DNA of 64,000 bases from Planctomycetota bacterium. GTDB taxonomy: Bacteria > Planctomycetota > Planctomycetia > Pirellulales > Pirellulaceae. Every line of letters starts with the position of its first letter. Position 1 is the stretch's first letter. Below are positions 53,004 through 61,829 of the stretch, one piece after another. A program made the translations under genes and the position numbers. The DNA lies in contig VGZC01000007.1 of NCBI GenBank assembly GCA_016872725.1, positions 60,607 to 124,606 on the forward strand. Direction: 5' to 3'. A model generated the notes under the pieces. It did no database searches, was not told the origin of the DNA, and was given only the letters and a program-made list of their open reading frames with translations.

Positions 53004-53424
53004 GTTGCTTCTCCTTCTTCGAATCAGAGTGAAAGCGAAACTCAAGAACTCAAACACACGTTGGTTGCCTTGTCCGGATGTCTGGCGGCAACCGGGCCAG
53101 CCGTATTTCGCGATTGCAATCGCAGTTTGTGGGACGTGAGCGTCATGCCCTTTCCCTGGCCAGTTTTCAAAAGGCCGCCGCGCGAGCGCCGGATCAACAG
53201 GACTGGTCGGACCTCGTAGTCACCAAACGCCGCGCGCGGCGGTTTCCGCTTATCGATAACGCACATGCGTCACCGTGGGTGAACAGCAAAGGAAACACCG
53301 CCATCAAGCTTCGACGCGGGCCCGGCAACAGCCGCTCTGTTACTTCGACACGCGCATAACCGCGCGGCGTCAGGGCAATCGAAAGGCGAGTTGCTCAGTC
53401 CGCGGATAGACCGCCGCGAATTCG
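53004..53424. other. Region upstream of flp
   Basis: 421 bp without a believable gene. On the minus strand TGGCCCGGTTGCCGCC at 53099-53084 has GG and GC 10 bp apart, a partial sigma-54 match about 80 bp before the flp ATG. The match outside GG/GC is incomplete. Confidence 0.3.
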
Positions 53425-53820
53425 TCAAACGGCAGGAGGCGCGCGGGAACGGAACCCGGTCGAGAGAGGCTCGGGATAAAGGAGGGGCAGCGCGGAAGGC
53501 ACCGCGGCGACCACATCGCCGATAAGCGTCAGCGATGCCGGGACAACTTTGTCTTGAGCTTGTCCCAGAATTCGACACACGGAGCAACTGGAAGAATCGT
53601 GCTGCTCTCGTTGTGGCGGAGCATGCTCCGTCTTTTGCGAACCGTGATGGGTGTGGTCACAAGAGTCGTCGTAGCGGTCCGTCGACGCGCGATGGCTATC
53701 AGCACGACAAGCCTCGCCACAACCGCTCACCTGCCAGAGGTGGAGCGGCTCCGCCCCTACGGCCAAGAGCACGTAGGAGACCAGGAGGGTGGTAGGGAAA
53801 AAACGTCGAGCTACGCGCAT
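53425..53820 (-). CDS. Small secreted His/Cys-rich protein, second DUF2946-like copy
   Basis: 131 residues from an ATG at 53820 (an ATG at 53841 is also in frame). A signal segment (FFPTTLLVSYVLLAVGAEPL) is followed by Cys and His clusters (SGCGEACRADSHR; DDSCDHTHHGS) and DSSSCSVCRILGQAQ. The layout matches the protein at 24940-25359, including the CxxCR-x-L motif near the same relative position. The two genes flank the Flp/Tad block. A metal or redox role is inferred. Confidence 0.55.
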   Translation of the reverse strand: MRVARRFFPTTLLVSYVLLAVGAEPLHLWQVSGCGEACRADSHRASTDRYDDSCDHTHHGSQKTEHAPPQREQHDSSSCSVCRILGQAQDKVVPASLTLIGDVVAAVPSALPLLYPEPLSTGFRSRAPPAV

Positions 53821-54043
53821 AGCGAACGCTGCTGAGAGCACTTTCGTATTTCAGGAACCCGACCAGTCCTGTGACGCCGATTATGGTTGTTACGATTGCG
53901 ATGGTCAATGGGTTCGCATCGTTTCGGGAGGAAATCGTAACTTCTCAATAACCGGGTGCGCGGGTCGGAGGGACGTGAGGGGTGTGGGGGCCGCGAATAA
54001 CGGGTCTTTACACGAAGGGCGGTTTTCACGTTCTCTTCCGCGC

Positions 54044-54412
54044 ATGTCGGCCCTCAAGGTCAAGTTCGATTTCGAGATCCTCCCCGAGCAGCGCGCGCCG
54101 CTGGTCGACCAACGGCTGTCGTTCATCGACAAGTTGCGGGACAAGATCCGGGAACACGCGCGCCGCATTGAGGCTCTGGAACGCGAGGTGAACCGGTTGC
54201 GGGGCCTTCCGGAGACGCCCGTTCGGAGCTCTGTGCAACCAAGCGGTCTTGAGCGACCTACGCCTCCGCCGCCAAGCGGGAGACCGGCCCGTCGCCGCAA
54301 ACGGAAGCGCCGGCCTCCCGGAAACCGAGCGAAGCTCCGGGGAGGCCGCCCCGATGGGACCATCGTCATAGCTCCCGTCGTGGTCGATTCGCCCAAATCT
54401 CCCTCGCCCTGA
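54044..54412 (+). CDS. Short coiled-coil/basic protein, possibly a transposase N-terminus
   Basis: 122 residues: a coiled coil (SFIDKLRDKIREHARRIEAL, then EREVNRLRG) followed by a Pro-rich and strongly basic stretch (GRPARRRKRKRRPP). The layout recalls the N-terminal part of IS66-type transposases, but the catalytic part is absent. It overlaps, antisense, the fragment at 54360-54540. It may be transposon debris rather than a gene. Confidence 0.35.
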   Translation: MSALKVKFDFEILPEQRAPLVDQRLSFIDKLRDKIREHARRIEALEREVNRLRGLPETPVRSSVQPSGLERPTPPPPSGRPARRRKRKRRPPGNRAKLRGGRPDGTIVIAPVVVDSPKSPSP

Positions 54413-54540
54413 AAAAGAAGAAAACCGTCGACGCAAGCCTTGCCCATTTTCAGTGCGGACTGCAGCACTTCCGACTCGAGGTCGCGCAGCGATTCTCCAT
54501 TCCGGGCGGCGTTCTCCACTTCACAGAGCGATTCCGCCAT
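54360..54540 (-). pseudogene. N-terminal fragment of an ISKra4-type transposase
   Basis: MAESLCEVENAARNGESLRD and then LESEVLQSALKMGKACVDGF, followed by QGEGDLGES, follows the opening of ISKra4-family transposases (helical start, GxALxxxFxxxQGxGDLG). Resemblance ends at about 54370, after which no transposase sequence continues. Confidence 0.45.
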
Positions 54541-54771
54541 CGCCCGAATGTCCGAAAAGCACTTGCCGGCAGCCGAATCTTCGGCGACACCCGCCGTTAC
54601 GGCCTCGATGCCAGGTTCTTGGGGTTTTGGAACGTGCCAAAGCAAGGCAGAGAGGCCGATTCTTGTTTGCCCCAGTTTGCGATACCGCGCCGCCTCCCGC
54701 CGCCGAACGTCGCGGATGACGCGCGGCTGCAATCCGTCGCGCGCATCCGACTTGTTGGGCGTCCCGATTTT

Positions 54772-55770
54772 TCACTTCTTCCGCCACTTGTCCTTCTCGT
54801 CAAGCACAGAGCTCGGGCCAACACCATCCAGCCATTCTTGCGCGGACGCACTACCGAGAAGGTATGTATCCCAAAAAGCGGTGCTGAGAGCGAGAATTGC
54901 GCGGTGGTGATTGGGATTGCGCGCCTCGCGATCACCTGGCAGGCCGCGATCGGCGAAGGCCGAGTGCTCGGCTCCATGAAGCACCACCTCATACTTCCCG
55001 CCCGGCGGTAAAGCACTGAATACGGCAAGTCGGGATTCCACATCGGTGTCCACAATGAGGGATACATCTCTTGTTCCTGTCATTAGCATCCAGGGCACGG
55101 AGATCTTGCCGAATGCCTCCTGGGGTGAACCGCGATTCGGACTGTTTGGGCTCATGATGACCGCTGCGGCAATGCGCGAGTCGGTGAACAATTCCTTGCC
55201 CCGATCAGTCCTTTGCCCGCTTACCGCCTGTGTGGTGGCGGCGCCGAACGAGTGACCGGACATGCCGATCTTTGAGAGGCTCAGCCTTCCCGCCAGTGCA
55301 TGCCCTTCCATGCTATTCCATTCGGCCAGCTGGTCTAATACAGCGGGGACATCCTTGACGCGCAGCAGGAAGTTCTGTAAGTTCGCCGCATCCCGCATGG
55401 CATTCAGGCGTCTTTCCCTCGCAGTATCCTGCCAAACCGAGGTATCGCTTCCGGGATGCTGCAGAAACACCGCAACGTAACCTCGGGCAGCCCAATGTTT
55501 GCCAAGGTACCGATTCCCTTCCCGAGATCCGCCAAGCCCATGGCTGAATAGGACCACCGGTGCGGCCCGCGTAGCCTGCGGCAGATAGACGTGGACGGGG
55601 ATGTCACGGCGCCGTTGGGCGTCCTTGACGGTCAGATTCACCTCCTGAGTTGTAACGTCCTTCGAAACGGCGAGGGGATCGTAGTCGACCCCGTAGGCGG
55701 TTGCGGAAGCCAGCAATGCCAAGCAGCTGATTCGGAGGATGCCATGCAAACCTACCGAGTTTCTTCTCAT
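54772..55770 (-). CDS. Secreted alpha/beta hydrolase (dienelactone hydrolase/PAF-acetylhydrolase-like)
   Basis: 332 residues from the ATG at 55770 with a signal peptide (LRISCLALLASATAYG). The oxyanion region VVLFSHGLGGSREGN, the nucleophile elbow IGMSGHSFGAATTQA (Ser in GHSFG) and a late His in HGAEHSAFAD make up an alpha/beta-hydrolase core. The substrate is unknown. It stands alone between transposon debris and the two-component genes. Confidence 0.88.
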   Translation of the reverse strand: MRRNSVGLHGILRISCLALLASATAYGVDYDPLAVSKDVTTQEVNLTVKDAQRRRDIPVHVYLPQATRAAPVVLFSHGLGGSREGNRYLGKHWAARGYVAVFLQHPGSDTSVWQDTARERRLNAMRDAANLQNFLLRVKDVPAVLDQLAEWNSMEGHALAGRLSLSKIGMSGHSFGAATTQAVSGQRTDRGKELFTDSRIAAAVIMSPNSPNRGSPQEAFGKISVPWMLMTGTRDVSLIVDTDVESRLAVFSALPPGGKYEVVLHGAEHSAFADRGLPGDREARNPNHHRAILALSTAFWDTYLLGSASAQEWLDGVGPSSVLDEKDKWRKK

Positions 55771-56172
55771 ACTCTGATTCCCCCTCCTGCCCAACGCTGG
55801 CGATCACGCAGTCGCCGCCAAAAAACTCCGACTCAAACCGGCGGGCGACCGGCGACTTGCGCGCATCGCCAATCTAGGGCCGATGTATCGACAAGTCAAT
55901 CACTCGCGGCCATTCGTCCGGCTCGACCCCGGTGCGCAATTGGAGCGGCATGATCCGCGGACCGGCGGGCGCGTGAGCCCCCCTGAGGCAGGTTGGTCGT
56001 CAACGTTCCATCCACAGGCTGGCCAGAAACGGCACATGCGTGCACCACAACCCTGCGCTCGGCTCCCGCCCGACCTGGACGTGCTTCGAGGCGCGGAGCG
56101 CCGAGTGCTTGGCCGATGGTGGCGGGGATCCGCCGTGGCTGAACGTGCCCACCTCAATCGCCTTTGCTTCAA
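55771..56172. other. Intergenic region between hydrolase and response regulator genes
   Basis: 402 bp. I see no coding frame with family character and no clear repeat or terminator. Confidence 0.4.
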
Positions 56173-57579
56173 TCAATCGATCCCGTATTGATCGAGCTTC
56201 TTGCGAAGCGTAACGCGGTGCATTCCGAGTTCGCGAGCGGCCGCGGCACAGTTGCTGTCGTGTTTTTCCATCGCGGCCCTTAACAGCGGTGGTTCCACGA
56301 TGTGCAGCAATTCCTCATACGCCTGACTCGAGCGCGTTGGATCCCGCAGTGCTTGCCGGGACCAGTCGTAGAGTAGCTCTTTGAGTCGTTCGACCGACAC
56401 GGATCCGTCCCCCGCACCCGGAATCAACTCGGCGTCAACGGGAGGCGAGAGGTGTTCGGGAAGGACGGCGCCACCACGTGCTACGATCAAGGCGTGTTCA
56501 ATGACGTTGCGGAGCTCGCGAACGTTGCCGAACCAGGGTCGTCGCCGCAATTCCGCCAGCGCTTCCTGCGTCACCACTGGCGGGTCGCCCGTCGAACCGC
56601 CTCGTAACCGGGCTACGAAATGCTGGACCAGATCCGGAATGTCCTCGAGCCGCTCGCGCAGAGGGGGCAGTTCGATATGAAACGCCGACAAGCGGAAGTA
56701 CAGATCGTGGCGGAATGTGCCGTCGGCGATCTTCTTGAGCAGGTCCTGGTGCGTCGCCGAGATGACTCGGAAGTTGGTCGTGATCGGCTTCGTGCCACCA
56801 ACGGGGACGACTTCGGCCGAGTCCAACGCCCGCAGTAACTTCACCTGGATCGCCAGCGGGATGTCGGCCACTTCGTCCAGAAACAAGGTTCCGCCGTCGG
56901 CCTGGGCTAACAGTCCGGTGCGCGAACGCTCGGCTCCCGTGAAAGCGCCCCGCTCGTGCCCGAACAGTTCGCTTTCGGCGAGAGATGGACTCAATGCAGC
57001 GACATTCACGGCGACGAATGGCCCGTCAGCTCGGCGGCTGTAGCGATGGATCGCGCGGGCGGCCAACTCCTTGCCGGTTCCGCTTTCCCCGGCCAACAGG
57101 ACGTACGTATCCGCCGCGGCTGCCAGCGCTATTCGGTTGAAAGTCGCCTGCATCACCGGCGTGTGGCCGATGATCCCTTCGACAGGCACGTCGCGAGACG
57201 GGGAGGCGTGCTCGTGTTCATCGCGCCGAATGGCCCGCGACACCGCATGGCGTACTTGTTCCAGGTTGAACGGCTTGGTGATGTAGTCGAACGCGCCGTT
57301 GCGGACAGCCTTCACGGCAGTTTGCAAGTCGCCGTACGCCGTGATGACGATAATCGGCACGTCGCCGGCGTGCGTCCGAAGCTGCTCGATGGCGCTCAAC
57401 CCGTCGATGCCAGGAAGCCGTACATCCAGCACGATCACGTCCGGACGAAGTTCAGCCGCCATTGCCAGAGCACTCTCGGCCGACGACGCGGTCGTCACCT
57501 TGCACCCAAGTGACTCGCCCATCTTCGACAGGCCCCAACAGATCGACTGTTCGTCGTCAACGACCAGCAAGCTCGACAC
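56173..57579 (-). CDS. NtrC-type sigma-54-dependent response regulator
   Basis: 468 residues from a GTG at 57579, which overlaps the kinase end by 23 bp. Receiver: SSLLVVDDEQSICWGL with phospho-acceptor Asp52 (VIVLDVRLPGIDG) and the Lys in YITKPFN. AAA+ domain: GESGTGKELAARAIHRYS, GAFTGA loop (HERGAFTGAERSRTG), Walker B GGTLFLDEVADIPLAIQVK. A Fis-type HTH closes the protein (AAARELGMHRVTLRKKLDQY). It activates sigma-54 RNA polymerase. A near-consensus sigma-54 promoter lies in front of the DUF1559 gene beyond the kinase. Confidence 0.96.
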   Translation of the reverse strand: MSSLLVVDDEQSICWGLSKMGESLGCKVTTASSAESALAMAAELRPDVIVLDVRLPGIDGLSAIEQLRTHAGDVPIIVITAYGDLQTAVKAVRNGAFDYITKPFNLEQVRHAVSRAIRRDEHEHASPSRDVPVEGIIGHTPVMQATFNRIALAAAADTYVLLAGESGTGKELAARAIHRYSRRADGPFVAVNVAALSPSLAESELFGHERGAFTGAERSRTGLLAQADGGTLFLDEVADIPLAIQVKLLRALDSAEVVPVGGTKPITTNFRVISATHQDLLKKIADGTFRHDLYFRLSAFHIELPPLRERLEDIPDLVQHFVARLRGGSTGDPPVVTQEALAELRRRPWFGNVRELRNVIEHALIVARGGAVLPEHLSPPVDAELIPGAGDGSVSVERLKELLYDWSRQALRDPTRSSQAYEELLHIVEPPLLRAAMEKHDSNCAAAARELGMHRVTLRKKLDQYGID

Positions 57580-58972
57580 AGTGTTTCTCCGTTTCCATCT
57601 GAGGCAACTCGACTCGAAAGCGAGTCGCTCCCGGTTCATGACTCCACGTGATCCGTCCACCATGCTGCTGCGTCACCTGCTGGGCGACGGATAGTCCCAG
57701 GCCCACGCCGTCGGCCTTGGCGGACACAAACGGATCGAAGAGCGTTTCGCGAACGTCGTCGCGGGGGCCGGGTCCTGTATCCTCAACAAGAAGGACGACT
57801 CGGTCGCCGCCATCTGACTGCAGGCACACACGAACGACTCGACTTTCGTCGGGAGTGGCCTGGCTCGACGCGGCCTCAATCGCATTGAGCACCAGGTTGA
57901 TCACAACTTGCTCCAGCCCCTCGGCATCCCCCGACACGGCGCTCGGCGACTCTGGCCGGTGCCACCGCAAGTCCACGCCAGCGTGGCGCGCCGCCGGACG
58001 CACCAGCGGCAGTATCTCTTCGACAAGGGCGCCGAGGTCGACGGGACGGAGGTCAACTTCCCGCGGCGGTTTTCCGATGGCGAGGAATCGTCGTAGATAC
58101 CGCTCCATCAGCTCCAGTTGCCGACGCGCCACTGCCAGGCTCTCGCAGTCATCTGACAACGACTGTTCTCCCGCCAGGATATCGACCGCCATCCGGCAAC
58201 CTGTGGCGGCATTGCGCATCTGGTGGGCAATCCCACCGCCAAGTTGAGCCAGAGTCCGCAGTCGCTCGGTTTCTCGCACTTCTCGTTCGTATTGACCCAG
58301 CATCGTTGCCATCTGATTGATAGCCACCGCCAAATCGCGGATTTCGTCACGCCGGTCCGGAAGTGGCATGGGCTCGAAGTCGCCTTCGGCGATGCGGGAG
58401 ACCTGCGTCTGCAACCGCGTCATGGGTCGACTGGCGCGGGCCGCAACTAGAACCGCCGACAAGGCGACGAAGACGACGGCGGCGAGTCCGATGACCAGCG
58501 GTGGGTAGACCGCGTCGATCCACGCCTGGCGATACCCGGTTTCCGGGTAGAGGATGTGAAGGATGCCCGAGGACTGATGGACGTCATTCCGTGCCAGCCT
58601 TTTCGCGGTGTGGAAATACGTCGTGCCGCCGAGCGTGATTCGCCGGTGCAGCACAACGTCTGAATCGGCGGTCGGATTCTCGGGGAGCGGATCCGTAGTC
58701 GGCGATTTGGTACTCGACGCCACGACAGTGCCGGCGTTCGTGACCAAGACAAACTCGGCTCCGGACAACCCCCGCATCTGTCGCAGCACGGAATCGGTCA
58801 GGGGAAAATTGGACCGCTCAAGCGTCTGAGTGATACCGCGGAGTTGCTCCTCGATTTGCCGCTTCGCCCGGCCTGCGCCCAGGTACGCGTTCAGAATGCT
58901 GACGCCGGCCAGTGCCGTGACCATCAGGCCCAGCATGGGGATCATGATCTGGAAACGTAAAGGCCGTCGCAT
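57557..58972 (-). CDS. Membrane sensor histidine kinase (NtrB-type)
   Basis: 471 residues from the ATG at 58972. Two membrane segments (about 8-32 and 157-180) flank a periplasmic sensor domain (SGAEFVLVTNAGTVVASSTK). HAMP domain at about 180-235. The dimerisation/phospho-acceptor region is QLGGGIAHQMRNAATG (His250). N-box INLVLNAIEAASS, G1 VEDTGPGPRDDV and G2 DGVGLGLSVAQQ boxes are intact. It is co-transcribed with the response regulator and divergent from the DUF1559 gene. Confidence 0.95.
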   Translation of the reverse strand: MRRPLRFQIMIPMLGLMVTALAGVSILNAYLGAGRAKRQIEEQLRGITQTLERSNFPLTDSVLRQMRGLSGAEFVLVTNAGTVVASSTKSPTTDPLPENPTADSDVVLHRRITLGGTTYFHTAKRLARNDVHQSSGILHILYPETGYRQAWIDAVYPPLVIGLAAVVFVALSAVLVAARASRPMTRLQTQVSRIAEGDFEPMPLPDRRDEIRDLAVAINQMATMLGQYEREVRETERLRTLAQLGGGIAHQMRNAATGCRMAVDILAGEQSLSDDCESLAVARRQLELMERYLRRFLAIGKPPREVDLRPVDLGALVEEILPLVRPAARHAGVDLRWHRPESPSAVSGDAEGLEQVVINLVLNAIEAASSQATPDESRVVRVCLQSDGGDRVVLLVEDTGPGPRDDVRETLFDPFVSAKADGVGLGLSVAQQVTQQHGGRITWSHEPGATRFRVELPQMETEKHCVELAGR

Positions 58973-59196
58973 GGTCGGGTTCCGCGAAGTTGGTCCGGGG
59001 GTCGGCAGTTCCATCATAAGAACGGGACGGGACCCCTTCAATTCGCCAGCAACGGCGGAGCACGAGCGTAAGCGTGTCGATTCCCTCGCCAATGCGCCCA
59101 TCGGATCGACATCGATCGGGTATTCCTCGCCTCGACTCAGGCTCGAAAACAGCCAAAAACCCGGGAACGGACTACCCGACGTTCTTCCCGAATCCA

Positions 59197-59211
59197 TGGC
59201 ATGGCATTTGC
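59197..59211 (+). promoter_or_regulatory. Sigma-54 (-24/-12) promoter of the DUF1559 gene
   Basis: TGGCATGGCATTTGC matches the TGGCAYG-N4-TTGC consensus at every fixed position; GG (59198-59199) and GC (59210-59211) are exactly 10 bp apart. The DUF1559 ATG follows about 58 bp later. An NtrC-type activator gene is adjacent, which makes chance a poor explanation. Confidence 0.72.
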
Positions 59212-59269
59212 CTTGGACGCCTCAAATGTCCCACGGAAGAGAAGTTACGGTCCGGATTCGAGGCAAAGC

Positions 59270-60268
59270 ATGCGAAATCGTTCGGGATTCACATTAGTCG
59301 AGCTGTTGGTCGTGATCGCCATTATCGGGATACTGGTTGGCCTGTTGCTACCGGCAGTACAGGCCGCGCGGGAGGCGGCCAGGCGGATGTCGTGCAGCAA
59401 CAACCTGCGGCAACTCGGCCTGGCGATATTGAACTACGAGTCAACCTACAGGGCCTTGCCTGCCAGCGCAATCGTCGACTTCTCGACGACTTCGACCGGC
59501 AACAACGGGTCGTGGGGAGTTCACGGGCGGATCCTGAACTTCCTCGAGCAAGGCAACCTGTATGACCAGGTCGACATCAATACCGCGTGGGATTATCAGC
59601 TAGCGATTGACGGTTTACGGGTCCCTAGTTACTCGTGCCCCAGTGATCCAGGCGCGTTTCGGATCCGTGATCCCGGCGGTGGCAGAGCGAAATTGGTGCC
59701 GACGTCGTACGGCTTTAACCTCGGCACATGGTTCGTGTTCAATCCGGCGACGAGGCAGGGAGGCGATGGGGCATTCCATCCCAACAGCCACTTGCCACTG
59801 GCGGCGATGCTCGACGGCACAAGTAACACCATGCTGGCCGCTGAGGTAAAGGCATGGACCCATTACACGCGGAACGGCGGTCCAACGACGACTATCAGGC
59901 CGAACACGGCGGCGGAGGCGGCGGCGATCGTTGCCTCCGGGCCCGACTATAAGAACTCCGGTCACACGGAGTGGCCTGACGGGCGAGTACACCACACGGG
60001 GTTCACGGCAACGCTGGTCCCGAACACGTTTGTTCCTTACACGACTGGCGGCCAAACCCTTGATGCGGACTTCAATTCCTGGCAGGAAGGCCGCAATGGC
60101 GGGGCCGGCCGGCCGTCGTACGCGGTCATCACGTCCCGCAGCTTTCACCCCGGCGTGGTGCAAGTCGCGATGATCGGCGGATCGGTACACGCCATTGCCG
60201 AAACGATCGAACTGCAGACCTGGCGCGCCCTCGCCACGCGGGCCGGCGGCGAGGTTGCGAGCCCCTGA
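59270..60268 (+). CDS. DUF1559 pseudopilin-like protein
   Basis: 332 residues from the ATG at 59270. The type IV pilin-like methylation/cleavage leader is MRNRSGFTLVELLVVIAIIG, followed by the DUF1559 hallmark LLLPAVQAAREAARRMSCSN, NNLRQLGLAILNYES and a C-terminal SFHPGVVQVAMIGGSVHAI. These proteins are hugely expanded in planctomycetes and are thought to be processed, exported pseudopilins of unknown role. The start is set by the leader; upstream in-frame codons are unlikely because the promoter lies there. Confidence 0.93.
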   Translation: MRNRSGFTLVELLVVIAIIGILVGLLLPAVQAAREAARRMSCSNNLRQLGLAILNYESTYRALPASAIVDFSTTSTGNNGSWGVHGRILNFLEQGNLYDQVDINTAWDYQLAIDGLRVPSYSCPSDPGAFRIRDPGGGRAKLVPTSYGFNLGTWFVFNPATRQGGDGAFHPNSHLPLAAMLDGTSNTMLAAEVKAWTHYTRNGGPTTTIRPNTAAEAAAIVASGPDYKNSGHTEWPDGRVHHTGFTATLVPNTFVPYTTGGQTLDADFNSWQEGRNGGAGRPSYAVITSRSFHPGVVQVAMIGGSVHAIAETIELQTWRALATRAGGEVASP

Positions 60269-61303
60269 TCGTAGATGCGGTGGCCTGACCCTACCGACCG
60301 ATCCACAACGCCGCGTCTTCGACCTCCTCGACCTTTGCCCAGTCGCGTAGCCGGACTCGTGCTTTTCCCGTCGCGCAGTTCCTCCAGCTCGCCCGAACTC
60401 GGCCGGAACGTCCGGAACTTCGCGAACTCAGGCGGTATGTAGCCTGTCAGCGCCTCGAACTGGGCGTAGTCGTGTCGTTGACCTCTTGCCGGTCCCGTCG
60501 GCCTGCGAGCCGGCTTCCGTGGGGTTGAAGCACTCGGCCCAATACCCGTTCGGCGAGGCGCAGTCGAAGCTGGCGGCGGACTGGAGTTGCCGGCCGTGGT
60601 CGTGGCTGTCGATGAACTCCCTTGCAACCGGTTGTTAGGCGTTCCCGCCTCTCGTTGTTCGCTTGCCGATCCACCAGGACACCAGCCAACAAAACACCGC
60701 AAGCTGAGCAGGAACCCCGATGTGGCCAAGCGGCGGATTCGGCGACGTCGGCCCACTGTTCGCCTTGAGGCTGCACTTTAGGCAAAACGCCTACACGGAG
60801 ACGGTGCCGGATAGGCCGATTCCGATGCGGAATTGATCCTTGAGAAAACGTGGATCTCGACCATGCTGTGGGTGCTGCAAAACAACCACGACATGGCAAG
60901 GAGCCACGGATGGCCAAGCGTAAAGAAAACTCGCGGCGCCCGCAACCTCGGCACAAGCGAAAAATCGGTCCATCGCAGTTCGACAAGCGGACCTGGTCGA
61001 TCGCGCCGATCGTCCGTGGGACAATCCGGACCGGCGTCCGTCGCATGCGGACCGCCGCCGCGCGATTTCCCGAAAAATGCTGGAGAGACAATTTCGCTCG
61101 CATCTGCCTCCCGGCCTCAACTCGCGGAAAATTCGGCAGGCCATTTTGGCGTTGGACATGATCCGCCTGGCGGCGTGACTCCGACGCACCCCGGCGGATC
61201 AGCCGAACGATCCTCGCATGCGGCAACCGACAACGTCGAACGCGACTCCTCCGCACCGATGATATCGATTCGCCTAGAGTGCAGGTTCCCACCCAGCTGA
61301 CAT
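60269..61303. other. Gene-poor region with a decayed gene
   Basis: 1.0 kb. The left part (60300-60640) holds the decayed secreted-protein gene described separately. Between 60640 and 61303 I find no frame with coding character and no tRNA, terminator or repeat. Confidence 0.45.
60300..60640 (-). pseudogene. Decayed gene for a secreted protein of unknown function
   Basis: The minus strand reads EFIDSHDHGRQLQSAASFD and then YWAECFNPTEAGSQADGTG in one frame, and HDYAQFEALTGYIPPEFAKF in another. Both pieces recall a single family of bacterial secreted proteins (from memory; motifs HDHGRQLQSA, NPTEAGS and FEALTGYMPPEF). At least one frameshift separates them, and neither end is intact. Confidence 0.5.
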
Positions 61304-61801
61304 CTAGTGGCTGTGATCCGCGCCGTGCGGATCTTCCTTGAAGTCACCCGTGTAGGGCGTACCGCCGATTTGTCCGCTGATGGTGCCGCCGAATTCCTTG
61401 ACTATGCCGATCGTGTCGTGCGTCCCTACGAATCGCGAGGACATGCCTTCGGCTTCGCCCTCAAGCGGCTTGGCGACCAGCTCCAACTCCGTCATGGGAT
61501 CGTTGATGACAAGTTGGATCTTGTCGGCCCTAATCGGGGAGGGCGACTTTTCGTCACTGCCTACGATGTAAACCGTCGCCTCCTTCTTGTCATGGTCCAC
61601 GGTGAACTCGACGTGATAAGCGCCGCCACCCCAGTCGGCCAGCGTCCCTCCGTGGGGACCAGCCCCATGACCGTCGGCGTGCCCATGATTGCCGGCACCG
61701 GTCTTGGTTTGCGGCGTTGGGGCTGGTGCGGGTGTTTGGCCACAGCCTGCCACGAATTGCAGCGCTGCGCAACAGGCCAAGAGAGCAAAGACTCGTTTCA
61801 T
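61304..61801 (-). CDS. Metal-efflux-associated lipoprotein with a His-rich segment
   Basis: 165 residues from the ATG at 61801 (AGGGAG upstream). The lipobox FVAGCGQ (Cys20) is followed by a His-rich stretch (GNHGHADGHGAGPHGGT) and a beta-rich domain (WGGGAYHVEFTVDHDKKEAT; EFGGTISGQIGGTPYTGDF), ending DPHGADHSH. The HGG-T pattern is common in small proteins beside RND copper/zinc pumps. It lies 28 bp after the pump gene and probably buffers or hands over metal in the periplasm. Confidence 0.75.
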   Translation of the reverse strand: MKRVFALLACCAALQFVAGCGQTPAPAPTPQTKTGAGNHGHADGHGAGPHGGTLADWGGGAYHVEFTVDHDKKEATVYIVGSDEKSPSPIRADKIQLVINDPMTELELVAKPLEGEAEGMSSRFVGTHDTIGIVKEFGGTISGQIGGTPYTGDFKEDPHGADHSH

Positions 61802-61829
61802 CGAAGCAAACTCCCTTGCAAAAGGGGAA

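Noticed and set aside
53905..54732. Full 275-codon minus-strand frame
   Set aside because: Only a central stretch resembles a transposase N-terminus; the remainder is antisense of another frame and has no coding character.
55900..56172. A short minus-strand Arg/Ser/Gly-rich frame
   Set aside because: No start signal, no domain, and it adjoins the response regulator without an operon logic.
60447..61292. A 281-codon minus-strand frame
   Set aside because: Arg/Gly-rich without family resemblance, crossing the frameshifted pseudogene in the wrong frame.
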